Assembly (NCBI GenBank): GCA_016169945.1
Contig: JADLSH010000359.1
Location: 186,001 to 250,000, forward strand
DNA: 64,000 nucleotides
Direction: 5' to 3'
Origin: Trachythela sp. YZ-2020
Taxonomy: Eukaryota > Cnidaria > Anthozoa > Malacalcyonacea > Clavulariidae
Made by a program: the position numbers and the translations under genes. Under the pieces are notes generated by a model. The model had not been told where the DNA came from. It did no database searches and saw nothing but the letters and a program-made list of their open reading frames with translations. Positions 11,004 to 22,544 of the stretch are shown here, piece by piece (the first letter of the stretch is position 1; every line of letters starts with the position of its first letter).

Positions 11004-12149
11004 ACAACGAATTTATCTTTCAAATCGTTCGAGCAATAGGTGGGAATTTTGTCAGCGCTGGTCGACAAATTGCGGGCGCACGCGAAAAATTCTTTCAAAA
11101 TTTGTTAAAATGAGCAAGAAAACAATGGATTTATCAGTATTAGAACACGTTTCTACAATGTTTATGACAAAATGAACAGGAGAAAAGAAATTGGACTGAA
11201 ATGAGATAATTATAAAGGATATTATTCTACGACGAAACATGAGCGAGATTTTACTTTGTTCAAAGATGCCAGTTGTTTTGGCTGTGTGAACAGATAAAAT
11301 TTAAAAAGTTAAACTTACGGTGGGTTTGAATTTTATTTTCAATACATTTTTATATACACAAATAACTGAAATAGTTTTCTTATTATTAAAATCTGTGAGA
11401 TTTCGTAGAGCCAATATCGGCATTTTGCGAAAAATACGGAAAAGCCAAATTTTCAACTTAGCGCACTGTCCCTTATCTCTGAGTTAAGTCTGTTACTGTA
11501 TGGCGAGGGAATATACTTACGTTGGATAGCTTCTCTGTACTTGAAAACTCAGTCATGTACAGAAAGTAGAGTTCGGTAGGTACAGGGATTATTTTAAGGT
11601 CCAGTGATAACCAGTTTGTGCAGTGATAAATGAGATTTGTGCAGTGATCAACAACATTCTGTGCAGTGAAATTTTTTTTTATTTACGGTTTAAAAACAGG
11701 TGTTATTTGCAAAAAAGGTGCATCACTTATCACAAATTATATTCAAAACTGATCAAAAGCACAATAACTGTTCATATACTGTTGGGGTTGAAAATCAAAA
11801 TGTTGGGGTTGAAAATGCGGGAAATCAAGCTTCAGCTCAAAAATATGAAGTGGGGGGTGGGTGCAGGGGGATGCGCACTCCTCCTAGCTTTGGCCAGGGA
11901 AGTGCAGGGGGGTTGCCAATTTCCATGTCAAATCCAAATTTCGGTATTTATCAAACAAAAATAAAATATTGGGCCATTGGGGGCCTCTTTGACCATCTAG
12001 GCAATCCTATTTTTCGAAAACTTTTCTGACAAGCTCAGCCCCTAGCAGGGGTCCTCAGTGATGATGCACCCTACCTCGGTCGACAGTCACACCCTGCTTC
12101 ATGACCAGCGCTCACTCAGCATCCCCCCCTCCCCCCCCGCCCTACCAGA
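11004..12149. other. No gene recognised; low-complexity and short duplicated words
   Basis: The interval contains a short direct duplication near 11779-11815 (ATGTTGGGGTTGAAAAT type) and C-rich stretches near 12125. Open frames around 11623 and 11700 overlap each other and have no domain. Confidence 0.45.
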
Positions 12150-12546
12150 TCAAGCGGATCCATCTCTGGCATGCATGTGAACCAAGTAACTATATTTCCA
12201 CGAGGAATACTGTGGTATGCCAACAAAACTCGTGTTACTGCTGACCTTCCTTATAAAATCGTGTTGGAGATTATAGAAATGGGGAGAAAGTACAGGAAAA
12301 CAATGATTGAAGACGCATCGACGCAAAATTGTTGATGTATTAGATAATACAGAAATAGGCCAATAATTCTTGGCCAAAAACTGTTCATCCTTTTTGAATA
12401 CATGCAGGAGAGATACTGGCTCGTTTCCAAATTGTAGGTACTGTACATAACCCAAGGACAGCAATATATTAAAAACACGGTAAGCGATGGAGCAATTACT
12501 TGGGCAGATTTTTTAAAAGTATTCCCGGAATGTTGTCAGGGCCACT
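12150..12546 (-). pseudogene. LINE reverse-transcriptase fragment, inverted 5' part
   Basis: On the minus strand this encodes, in order, SGPDNIPG (12545 to about 12520), FKKDEQFLAKNYWPIS and LQHDFIRK, matching the conserved start of a CR1/Jockey-like RT (GPDNIPG, FKK..NYRPIS, LQHGFRK). Frames shift between segments. It abuts, head to head, the plus-strand remainder of the same kind of element at 12580-13660. Confidence 0.75.
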
Positions 12547-12579
12547 GGACGTTTTGGGTATATAAGCGGATCAAAGGAC

Positions 12580-13660
12580 CACCATCTAATAATATGTGGA
12601 AGTTCGCAGACGACACGACAATTTCTGAAGTCATCCCAAGAAATACGGAAAGCAGCCTACACGACACAGCTGTTCTTCTTTTCCCCTCCAACGAGGGCCG
12701 GCCACGCAGGCTAAGGACACAGTAGATCAAGTTGCGGACTGGTCCAATGAAAACAAATTTCAATTATATCCTATAAAGCGCAAAGAACTCCGAATAGACT
12801 TTACTAGGAGACCTATAACTGGTGATCGTGTGGTTTTAAATGGTCAATGCTTTGAACTTGTTAAATCTGTAAAACTACTGGGTATGACATTCACTGAGGA
12901 CCTAAAGTGGAACAGGCATATTGAGAACACTGTATTAAAGGCATCAAAACGACTGTACCTATTAAGGCAGTTACAACGTGCAGATGTAGATGATTCTTTC
13001 TTGATTCAATTTTACTGTGCATGCTTTAGGTCTATCTTAGAATACGGCTGCCATGTTTTTCACTCAAGCCTTCCTGACTATTTGTCAGTGGATATTGAAC
13101 GAGTTCAAAGACGAGCCTTGCGGATTATTTATCCGCAATTAAGTTCGGAAGACGCATCAGAAAAAGCAAAATTGGCATCACTGAAGGACAGAAGAGAAAA
13201 ATTATCACAAAAACTATTTACCTCCATCGAAACTAACAAGGAACATAAACTTTATCACTTACTACCGAAGAAGAATTCGCCAACCCATAATTTTAGAGAG
13301 CTAAGAAGATATAATCTTCCTGTTACCAATACGAACATATTAAATAACTCCTTTATCCTAAACTATGCGAGACAAGCTAAATTTTAAATAGAAAATATTT
13401 TATCCTTGATATTATAGTCTTAGTTATTATTTTAAAGTGGCATCTAGTTAAGCAGCACATACATAAAATTAGTGTTATTTATATTGTAGAACATATAGTA
13501 GTTATTTAAATATTCTTTAATATTAATTAAATACAATTGTAAATGTAGTAATTACTCTACATAATACGTAATTATTTCTAAAAAGATTGTAAATTCAATT
13601 GTAATTCAGTTTTATGGCTGCGAAAATTGATTTATTAAACAATTTATTTATTTATTTATA
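12580..13660 (+). pseudogene. LINE RT C-terminal half and 3' UTR
   Basis: Begins with a KFADDTT segment (the catalytic FADD box, near 12602-12622). After a break it continues as an open 185-codon frame (12830-13387) with the RT thumb and C-terminal motifs LLGMTFTEDLKWNRHI, SILEYGCHVFHSSLP and QRRALRIIYP. An AT-rich 3' UTR ends in short TTTA repeats near 13640-13660. Non-functional copy; CR1/L2/Jockey-type by motif. Confidence 0.85.
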
Positions 13661-14523
13661 TATTTTAGGCTTCTTCTCTTATTACTTTAGAAACAGAGAT
13701 CTCAGTATTGGAGAGCGTATTATGCATCCCTGAGGCTGGATCATAGTAAGAAAAGCTGTTGCATACATGAGTCTTGGCAGCACTGAATAGTGAATACTGA
13801 GCGGAAAAATCCGATAAGATGTAATAATAACGTTGATAAAATATAATATAGGGCCGTAGCCACGGATGTGACGGAGTATATTTAAACTGATAATCATATC
13901 TGGGTGATTAGAAGCAGTTTTACAGCTTTCGAAAGCTAACTTTTAATTATTAAACAGTCTGTAGCTGTTTTGTTTTCCAGTTTCGGCAGGGTAAACCCAA
14001 CTTACGGCAATATTTCTATAAACATCACAAAATTTGGGTCCATAGAATTGTGTTTGCAGTTTCACTTTGTCTATGTGATAGTGAAGGTTATCTTCAGAGC
14101 CAGTCACGGGCCCAGGGCAGATTGGGGAACGCGGACCCGCCTCACTCTCTCGGTCCAGTAGCGTAGCCAGGGTTTTGACTTTGGACGGGCAAAACAAACA
14201 TAGATTCGGAATCGAAATACGACCGCCAATGGTGCGAGAATGCTAGGGGGTTCGGGGCATGCTCCCCAGGAGAAATTTTGAATTTCTAGGGTCTCTAGAA
14301 CAACATTTGACGCATTCTGAGACGAGTTCTGAAGAAAAATAATGAAGAATAATTATTCCAGACAATGCACTTTCCCCCCACTTTCTGCCCAGATTTCAAC
14401 TTTCACAAAGTTGGTGTTTGGCTGACATGCAGTTATGGTTCTATTATGCCATTTATTTCAGAAATGTATAATATATTAAATAAATAGGCGCCTATAAAGC
14501 TTTACATGACACGAACATCCTTA
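13661..14523. other. No gene recognised
   Basis: Unremarkable sequence. A GTAGCGTAGCCAGGG word at 14157-14171 resembles the end of hAT-type elements but has no partner nearby. Confidence 0.4.
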
Positions 14524-15014
14524 AGCCCCGGTCAAACGAGGATCAGAGTTGACGAGAGTTGGCATTGGCAAGTGAGAGTTTGCATTGATCAGAGTTTGTT
14601 CAACTCTCATACCACGGTCAAACGAGAACAAGAGTTGCACGAGATTCGCGAGATTCGCGACAGAAATAATTTAGCGCACGAAACGGAGCCCTGAGAAGAA
14701 CTCCAAAATTTTTGTAAACAAAGTGTTTTAATAGATTTCCTTCTTAGCTTTTCTTGTTATAGACACAGTAATAACGTGTTATTTTGTTAAGCTAATGCTT
14801 ATAGAAAGGCCAAAACACTAGTCTGACTATAGTTGTTTCAAATTCTTATGCAACTCTAATGACCCGTCAAACGAGCAAATCTCTTATCGACTCTCATCAA
14901 AATTTGAACCAGCTCAAAGTTGATAAGAGTGCACGAGAGTCGATGAGAGTTGGTGGTCAAACCCGAGTGAGAGTTGCGACTCTCATTGACTCTCATCCTC
15001 GTTTGACCGGGGCT
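14524..15014. mobile_element. MITE with long TIRs and TTA duplication (PIF/Harbinger-like)
   Basis: The left end AGCCCCGGTCAAACGAGGAT is matched by the inverted right end ATCCTCGTTTGACCGGGGCT. TTA flanks both sides (14521-14523, 15015-15017). The interior is rich in GAGAGTT/AACTCTC words in both orientations. The 3-bp TTA duplication suits PIF/Harbinger. No coding sequence. Confidence 0.8.
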
Positions 15015-16836
15015 TTACCGAACTTTTCCGGGCCCATCTGAACAGTCCGGGCCCCAGGTATTTTGCCCTCCTGCCCCCCCCCCGCTCGCCGGCCTTGCGA
15101 ACGTCAATAACTTTCTTGCCCTGGTTGGTCTTAGGCCACTTTTTTGTTCTTACCAAGTACGTTATAACAACACCTGTGTATCGATAACTGCTGTTTTCTT
15201 GCAAGGTCTCACCACAATGTAAAACATGTACAACAAAGAATCACTAAAGTGGCTTGTCAAGTCTGTTCTGCTCATGTCATAGACATAGACATGGGCGTGG
15301 TTTGTTTGTATATTTTGTTTGAGACATGCTGAAGTAATCTTAAATTTTGCACAAAGACCTACTTTACTACTAGTTAAAAGTATTCATACCTTTACTAAAA
15401 AGAATTAAATTATGTATATGTTAGATCGACAAGTACATGATAAACTTTATGTTTCTTATCTTATAAGCACGATAGCGTCTCGAAGTAGTACTAAAGTAAA
15501 GAGGGACGCAGCGAAGCATATGGAGTTGGGAGGGGGGGGGGTAGTTGTGAAAAAAATTACCTGAAATTTGAACTTCAATGTTAAAATTTACCTGAAGTGT
15601 AATGATTGTAATTGACCTTTTTCTGATTGATTATCATTGTAATAGTGAGTTGTTGAAAAGATAGAGGGTCTGGGGTCCTCCCCAGAAGATTTTTATATTT
15701 CTGAAGCTCCAGGACTGCATTTCTGGTGTTTTCTTAAACGAATTTGCAAACGAATCTCGTCCAAATTGAGTGTATTTTGACAAAATTTCAGTTATGTGGA
15801 GGTTTTAAAGAGATCAGATTCTTTCAAGTAATTTAACATCTTATTTTAGTTATCACTTTACAAAATATACCGACTTTATCACCCAAATTTTACCTGAAAA
15901 TGTCAAAATTTTACCTCGTATTTTACCTGACTATGTTTTACCTTTTACAGTTGGGGGGGAGGGGTTACACCCAATGGGATCCGGTGTCAAATAAATATTC
16001 ACGGCGTAAAATGATTGACGTGTTTATGCAGTAGGTGGATCAAAACTACCTTTATAGGATTTTTACAATGGCAAAATGAATATTTAAAAAAAAAATTACC
16101 TTATAACATATGCCGCGCTTGACATTTTCAAGGCTTCGTGGGTGCGTTTAGATAAAAAGTCAATTTGACATTTGAGTGGCAACATGAATATGGACGTGGC
16201 CCCTTATTCTTGTGATGAGGTATCTGTCCGTACTTGACTTGTGTCATATATAACTTAAAGTTAAATTTTATAGTAGCTTCCATAATTCCTGGAGATGACT
16301 AAAGATTACTAGTCAAAACGAAGGTCAAAACGTAGAACTGGTCTATTACATTTAAACACATACCTGTCGGGGACCCCTGCTTTTCATGATTTTTACCTCT
16401 CTGGAATGCAAAAATCTGCGCAACTGACCCTCCCTCTGGAAAAGTCTTCAACCCCCTTTCAAAGTGCATTTTTACACCTTTTTTATTAATCTTACAATCA
16501 GCGATTGAAGGCACAGACAACAGGACAAATAAACTCCTAAATTAAGTCCTGCCATACATAAATTCGCTATACTACATTATATGTCTATGAAATTAACAAA
16601 TTTACATACATTTCCAGAGTACAAATCATTACATTCCTACATAAAATTGTAACAGTACAAAACATGCATTTTTACGAACAAGTCAAAAGAAAAGAACGAC
16701 ACTTTAAAACAAAACGTTTTCCATGTCTTTGGCCTATCAGCATCAAAACATGCATTTAGTTTCTCAGTATAATGTTTGTTAAGTTTAAATTTCAGCGATT
16801 GAATAGAGAGAGAGGATTTTATTTCATCCTTTAACC
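15015..16836. other. No gene recognised; decayed repeat fragments
   Basis: Contains repeated TTTACCTGA words (15560-15950) and G-runs typical of old repeats. No domain or exon seen. Confidence 0.4.
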
Positions 16837-16837
16837 T

Positions 16838-16905
16838 CTCGTCTGGAAGTTAGTAGAATTAATGGTACTAACTTCCAGACGAAGGGCCTTCGGTCAAAAC
16901 ATCGA
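16838..16905 (+). other. Hairpin with hammerhead-like core, copy A
   Basis: A perfect 16-bp stem (CGTCTGGAAGTTAGTA and its complement) is followed by GACGA, a GGGCC..GGTC helix and AAAAC. The copy in block B reads GACGA-helix-GAAAC, closer to a hammerhead ribozyme. Copy A has lost the GAAA. Tentative. Confidence 0.35.
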
Positions 16906-17157
16906 AGTTGTTATTGTATTTTTCAGGTAGTTTTACACAACAGTCAACCACCGTATATTTGCTACACTCTACCCCAATTGGCACCGCACGTTCGAGATAT
17001 TTTCACAAAAAGGGTGTACGCTTAAGAGAGGTTTTGTTAGTTAATAGGGGTTCAACGGTAATATGTATAGCTGGTTTAAGTGTTAGCTAGCGTTAGGTTC
17101 ATATTTAGAATTAGCTCTGGTTGTTTTTGGGATTTTACTTATTACGAGGTTGTTAAT

Positions 17158-17325
17158 ATGGAAATTGCTTCGACATGCTTCATTGCATTTCTTTGTTTTA
17201 CCCTCGCCTTTTCTTCTGCTTGCGTTGGCGTTGCCAGTAAATACCTTGCTTATTTATATTTTTCAGATCAACCTTGTGAATTAAGGGCATTGATATATCA
17301 TAACTTTATTTCCAACCAATGCTGA
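17158..17325 (+). CDS. Short open frame with signal-peptide-like start, copy A
   Basis: Starting at the ATG at 17158, the peptide begins MEIASTCFIAFLCFTLAFSS: a short polar head, a long hydrophobic core and small residues, as in a secretory signal. After ACVGVA the sequence GCCAGTAAAT resembles a splice donor, and a TTTTTCAG lies 30 bases on. It could be the first exon of a small secreted protein rather than a complete 55-codon gene. The copy in block B differs in the signal region only at synonymous sites. No family recognised. Confidence 0.4.
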   Translation: MEIASTCFIAFLCFTLAFSSACVGVASKYLAYLYFSDQPCELRALIYHNFISNQC

Positions 17326-17753
17326 GCATAAAATGGACTGTTTATTGTGCTGGGATTGTGCATACTCTGAAGTTCTTACCATATATGATGGCACAAGCGT
17401 GCTCTCATTTCGAAAATTTCAATATAATATACCTATAAAATTGCCTACTGTTCGAATTCTGAATTACACACAGATAGCTAATAATTATATCACTATAATA
17501 CATGAAACTTTGTAATTCTGAGGCTAAGCCTAAGCTGCTCAAATCCACTCCATCGTGAACCTTTCGACTTGTCTTAAAATGCGATAGGCAGTTTAACATA
17601 CTTAACTTGTCTACGGTGTTGGAGTGCATATCCGTGGTTAAAGTTTAGGCAAACTGACAACTAGAACCAACGGAGGCGTACAAGATACACCCGCTAATGT
17701 TGACAATAATATTTATAGAATAGCGACTGAGAACATGCTGAATAAGCTAATTA
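17286..17753. mobile_element. Insertion in block A absent from block B
   Basis: Block B reads continuously from CAATTAAG into AATTGCACTG. Block A has 468 extra bases there, bracketed by GAATTAAG and TAATTAG. No coding or TIR was recognised, so the class is unknown; a deletion in copy B is the alternative. Confidence 0.45.
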
Positions 17754-17940
17754 GAATTGCACTGAATAAACAGGAAATTTGTGAACAGTGCCAGCTAGTG
17801 CCAGCCAGGGCATGTTCAAGTACTTAATAGCTTATTCATTATGTATTTGGTATATCGCATAAAAATAATATGAAAAATTGTCTTCTCACTCGCTTTGTGC
17901 TATAAGTCACAGTAGAGTAATGTATAAGACAGGGCCACGG

Positions 17941-18165
17941 CATAGAGTAAATATTATATAGAGGGTTCACTCTCTTGGGAACCTTTGAATTTTTAATACA
18001 GGGTCGCGCACATTTGGCGCATGTTGTCACACACTTCCAATTGCTTTTCGTTTTTTCACAATACACGCCGGAATCATTGGATCTCAAGCATTTTCTGGCC
18101 AGCAAAACTGCATATTTTTGCTAAAAACTGAGGTGAGCTACGTTGCACCGCTGGAGTGGCCTTCT
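17941..18165. mobile_element. hAT-like MITE 1 (8-bp target duplication GGCCACGG)
   Basis: GGCCACGG stands at 17933-17940 and 18166-18173. The element starts CATAGAGTAAATATTATATA and ends GGAGTGGCCTTCT. It is closely related to the adjacent MITE 2 and to those at 23897 and 52623. The unoccupied paralogous site in block B (near 23829) has a single GGCCACGG. Confidence 0.8.
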
Positions 18166-18173
18166 GGCCACGG

Positions 18174-18416
18174 CATAAATAAATATTATATAGAGGTTCA
18201 CTCTTGGGAACAGAACCTTTGAATTTTTGGGGTCGCATATCGCATTACGCATGTTGGCCGCCATTACTCTATTGATCAATTGCTTTTTCTGGCCAATAAG
18301 CACGCCGAACTGGCTGATCCGCCATTTTCCTGGCCAGTAAACTGCATATTTTTGCATAAAAAACCGAGGACACGTTGCACCGCTGAGTGGCCCTTCTGTA
18401 TATATCTTTCTTCTGT
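18174..18416. mobile_element. hAT-like MITE 2, tandem to MITE 1 with a shared target duplication
   Basis: Starts CATAAATAAATATTATATAG and ends TTCTGT, followed by a third GGCCACGG at 18417-18424. The interior contains TTTCTGGCCAATAAGCA and CTGGCCAGTAAACTGCAT, the family hallmarks. Confidence 0.8.
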
Positions 18417-18716
18417 GGCCACGGGTCAGGCACGTATTTATAGCACAAAGGTTCAAGGCATTATGGTCGCAAGCAAGGCATTGTGGTAAAACAGAATCTT
18501 ATTTTGCAGACTCTATTACATAAATTAGAACTTCTGACTTGCTCGCACGTTGCGTCAGCAAATTTACAAAAATGAAAACTGTGGTTATTCGTCCGATACT
18601 GGATTCCAATGTGCAACCGCTACTTTTCGGACACAATATGCACACATACATTAATCGAACTATTAATATACAAGACCCTTCCCTTGACAAGTAAAATTGT
18701 CCGGCATTAGACAGAG

Positions 18717-19172
18717 TAAATAGTTATCTATAGCACTCCATAGGTATCTATAACACTCCATGTGTATCTATGGCTCTCCATAGGTATCTATGACTCTCCA
18801 TAGCCATCTATAGCACTCCATAACTATATATAATACTCCGTAACTATCTATAATACTCCATAGGTATCTATAGCACTCCATGGGAATCTACGGCTCTCCA
18901 TAGGGCTATGACTCTCCATAGCCATCTATAGCACTCCATAACTATATATAATACTCCGTAACTATCTATAATACTCCATAGGTATCTATAGCACTCCATG
19001 GGAATCTACGGCTCTCCATAGGGCTATGACTCTCCATAGCCATCTATAGCACTCCATAACTATATATAATACTCCGTAACTATCTATAATACTCCATAGG
19101 TATCTATAGCACTCAATGGGAATCTACGGCTCTCCATATAGGCATCTATAGCACTTTATAACTATCTTTATA
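18717..19172. repeat. 20-bp satellite array, block A
   Basis: Tandem units of the type ACTCCATAGGTATCTATAGC, about 22 copies, with a larger repeated pattern (about 117 bp) visible three times between 18786 and 19140. Confidence 0.85.
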
Positions 19173-19255
19173 TTATAAGTAGTATCTGCTTTATGACGCA
19201 ATAAAGCATAACCACTGTTTTGATTTTTCTCCCTTCGTCTTCGCTTGTTAAATTT

Positions 19256-19554
19256 TCCTCGGAATTGTCAATACAGTATGAACAAAATTATAATAGTTAT
19301 AAATGCAAAGTGTGTCAGAAAGCAACAAAAAGTGGACCTAAACGAGATGGAAAAAGCCAGCAAACAAATGACAACGGGACATAAACGGCGAATAAAGATT
19401 CGTAGCTGTTTCTGAGTTTGAATGATATACTTTTTTGCTTGAAAGTTCGCATTCAACGGCGACAAGAAACGCGAAAATCTGTGCTATTTTGACATTCCAA
19501 AGTACAAAAACTATATTTAAACACAAACCAAACCAAATTTATCCACAGTTCTAG
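19256..19554. other. Spacer, nothing recognised
   Basis: AT-rich sequence between block A and the LINE. The two minus-strand open frames overlap each other and show no domain. Confidence 0.4.
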
Positions 19555-21125
19555 GTGCAAAAAATTAACCATTTTGGCATTGATTTGGATAACACTATGT
19601 CTATAGTTTTTAAGCTGTCAAGATCACCACCATCTCTAGCATTACTATACAATCAGTCGCTTAGCGCAGGCGTGTTTCCAGATGAGCAAAAGCTGGCAAA
19701 CATTGTCCCGGTGTTCAAGAAAGAAATCAAGGAATATGTAGAGAACTATCGACCAATATCCCTGCTAACCATCATATCAAGGTCCTTCAACGGTGTGTTC
19801 TGGTCAGACTACGGGATCACCTCTTGCAAATGTTACACCGAGCGCAACATGGTTTTATTCCCGGCAGATCCTGTGTCACCCAATTGGTCGAAGTTCTCAA
19901 CTACATTGGCTCGTTGCTGGATTCTGGCCAACAAACTGATGTGATATACCCAGATATGTCTAAAGCCTTTGATAAGGTTCAACATTCTCTCATCATTGCC
20001 AGATTGCGGCAATTTAACATCCCCGGTAGTTTGTTGAGCTGGTTCACCTCATATCTGTATGGTCGAAGACAACCAGTGACAGTACTTGGTGCAACATCTC
20101 AAGAACGTGAGGTAACGTCGGGAGTTCCCCAGGGCTCGATCCTAGGGCCAGTACTTTTTCTCCTATATGTGAACGATCTACCCAAGGCCGTGTTGTCATC
20201 AAAAGTGGCTTGCTTCGCTGATGACACCAAAGTCCTGAAGAGAGTTGAAAGTCAACAAGATAGCGTTGATCTTCAAAGTGACATCGACAACCTCAACTCT
20301 TGGGCCGCACTCAATGAGTTGACGTTCAATGATTCGAAATGTAAATGTCAGCGCATCACGAGGAGAAAAACACCTTCAAACTATCCATACGCTATGAATG
20401 GCTCACTACTTGGTGGATTGATAGTGACTTGACCTGGAACAAGCAAGTTGTTGAACAGAGCTCAAAAGCTAACAAACTTTTGGGTCTCATCAAGAGATCA
20501 TGTAAGGAGATAAGAATCCCTAGAACAAGAAGATGCCTGTTTCTAGCGATTGCACGACCTCATCTCGGCTAAGCCACGCAGATTTGGGCTCCTCAGACGA
20601 TCGAACTGATTAAACGAGTACAACGAGTCCAGCGTCGTGCATCCAAATTTATTTTAAGCCTTCCATACGATTGTCAGACCAACTACAAGAATCGGCTTAA
20701 AGCAAGCAAGTTATTACCGCTTAGTTTCTGGCACGAATATCTAGACCTCGTGTTCTTATTCAAGATGATGTATGGTTTGGTGCATGTTAGCGATGACATT
20801 ATTCCAGAAAGGAACGTTGGGAACATGAGAAGAACAAGAACCACGAGCAACCCAGAAAGCATCCCGCTCCGTGAGACGAAATGCAGAACGGTGACATTTC
20901 AACGCTCGTTCATCAACAGATCGACCAGGATATGGAACATTCTGCCTCATGAACTGATACATCAATCTTTAAGCTTAGTCAAATTTAAATCTTTATTACT
21001 CAATTATTACCGTGCTGCTTTAAATCTAGTCTATGAATATGATAATCCACGGACATGGAAATCTATCTGCCTAAAGTGCAACAAGGCTCGAAGTCTGGCT
21101 AGTCCAATCTCTTGTTGTTTTTAGC
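19555..21125 (+). pseudogene. LINE reverse transcriptase, frameshifted
   Basis: Pieces in successive frames rebuild an RT: FKK..VENYRPISLL (19700-19760), QHGFIPGRSCVTQL (19845-19885), DMSKAFDKVQHSLI, GVPQGSILGPVLFLLYVNDL (20120-20180) and the catalytic CFADDTK (20212-20232). DLTWNKQV and VQRVQRRASKFIL follow, then a C-terminal frame ending at 21124. At least three frame changes separate them. CR1/L2/Jockey-type by motif. No endonuclease is seen, so it is 5' truncated. Confidence 0.9.
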
Positions 21126-21196
21126 GAGTTTGGGATTCGGGGCTTTCGCCGCCACTACCGCTACCTTTCGCTGACCTGGTGTGCATGTAATTGGTT

Positions 21197-21504
21197 AATC
21201 TTGTGTACTTATAAAGGATAAGAACTCACCACGAATCTCTGTAGACTTGATATCTTAACAGGTATAGCAGTGGACTAGATTCCTGAAGGTTGAGAGTTTA
21301 AATCTTGTGTACTTATAAAGGATGAGAACTCACCACTAATCTCTGTAGACTTGATAGCTTAACAGGTAGAGCAGTGAACTAGATTCCTGATGGTTGAGAG
21401 TTTAAATCTTGTGTACTTATAAAGGATAACACGCCACCAATCTCTGTACGCTTGATAGCTTATAACAGGTAGAGCTGTGGACTAGATTCCTGAAGGTTTA
21501 GAGT
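21197..21504 (+). repeat. Three tandem tRNA-like units, period 103-105 bp
   Basis: Each unit has TAGCTTAACAGGTAGAGCAG, which fits an RNA polymerase III A box and D-arm (TRGCNNARNNGG), and about 35 bases later AGTTTAAATCTT, close to a B box (GGTTCGAATCC). ACTTATAAAGGATAAGAACTCACCA-type spacer joins the units. Degenerate: the B box has lost its CG. A tRNA-derived SINE or tRNA pseudogene array is the likeliest origin. Confidence 0.6.
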
Positions 21505-21605
21505 GGTATCTATGGAGAGCCATAGATACCTATGGAATGTTGTAGATACCTATGGAGTGGTATGGATAACTATGAAGTGCTATAGATACCCATAGAGTAT
21601 TAGTA
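21505..21605 (-). repeat. Short 20-bp satellite array in reverse orientation
   Basis: Units such as CTATGGAGTGGTATGGATAA are the reverse complement of the satellite in blocks A and B. They occupy the centre of the palindromic tRNA-like array. Confidence 0.75.
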
Positions 21606-21885
21606 GAATCATACTAGTTCACTGCTCAACCTGTTAAGCTATAAAGTCTACAGAGATTAGTGGTGAGTTCTTATCCTTTATAAGTACACAATATTAAACT
21701 CTCAACCTTTAGAAATCTAGTCCACAGCTAAACCTGTTGAGCTGTCAAGTCTACAGAGAGTAGTGGTGAGTTCTTATCCTTTATAAGTACACAAGATTAA
21801 ACTCTCAACCTTCAGAAATCTAGTCCACAGCTCAACCTGTTGAGCTGTCAAGCCTACAGAGATTGGTGGCGATGCACAGAGATTG
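21606..21885 (-). repeat. Inverted tRNA-like units
   Basis: About two and a half copies of the 103-bp unit in reverse orientation (GTTGAGCTGTCAAGTCTACAG, TTATCCTTTATAAGTACACA), mirroring 21197-21504. Confidence 0.65.
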
Positions 21886-22544
21886 CTAGCGTCAATTATA
21901 GACATTACAAGGATAATCAAAGTAGACTTACCAAAGTTGAGGAATGATGACAGATCTTTTACTGTAACATTCTGCAACAAATCGATCTTAACCGTGTCAA
22001 CTGTATTTTGTGTTTAAGACAACACCTTAATTTGTCGTAATGTTTATTGTGTACGTTCAAAACATCTCGTGATTTCAACATCAGTTCTCAACATCCTTAT
22101 AAGGAAATAAGTGGGTTGGTTTGACAATACCATTTTAACTACCATGCTGTGAGAATTTCATGTATCTTGAGACATTTGCATTTCTTTGGAGTTCCAAGTA
22201 TATCAACTTAAAATTCCAAGTATTATATTGGCTTCATATACAATTTAATGAAAAAACTGTTTCCGAATTAAATACGTTTTCAAGGGTTTAGGATAACTAT
22301 AAACTTCATTGAAAGATTAAGGAATTACTGTTCATGAATTGTACTTCTATCTTGTTGTGTGAACTTTTATATAATTATGTGAAATATACATTTGCTTGAA
22401 ATTCCAAGTATTCACCTGAATTTCTAAGTATCAACACGAAAATGGCTTCAGAATTTCGAACATGTCCAAATATTTTTTTTCAACGATAACTTCAATTAGA
22501 TTTTACAACAACACACAAAGTCAGTAATTGGTCAGTAATTGGTC
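21886..22544. other. No gene recognised
   Basis: AT-rich. Loosely repeated words (ATTCCAAGTAT, near 22190-22420) suggest decayed repeats only. Confidence 0.4.

Larger units (their letters stand above)
16837..19255 (+). repeat. Duplicated block, copy A
   Basis: Copy A and copy B (22880-26085) share, in the same order: a hairpin/ribozyme-like start, a short open frame, a MITE-target region, a roughly 235-bp conserved segment (18486-18720 versus 24146-24385), a 20-bp satellite and a tail with GACGCAATAAAGCA. Copy A carries an extra roughly 468-bp insertion at 17286-17753 next to ATTAAG/ATTAG, and two hAT-like MITEs. The satellite is shorter here than in copy B. Confidence 0.8.

Noticed and set aside
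16838..16905. Active hammerhead in block A
   Set aside because: GAAA is lost and the GACG of the core is fully paired in the long stem, so at most a remnant.
17260..17290. A 30-base intron inside the signal-peptide frame (GTAAAT to TTTTTCAG)
   Set aside because: Too short for a normal spliceosomal intron; the donor may be used with a distant acceptor instead.
21197..21504. Functional tRNA genes
   Set aside because: A-box-like words are good, but the B box is mutated, acceptor-stem pairing is not evident, and the units are tandem and degenerate.
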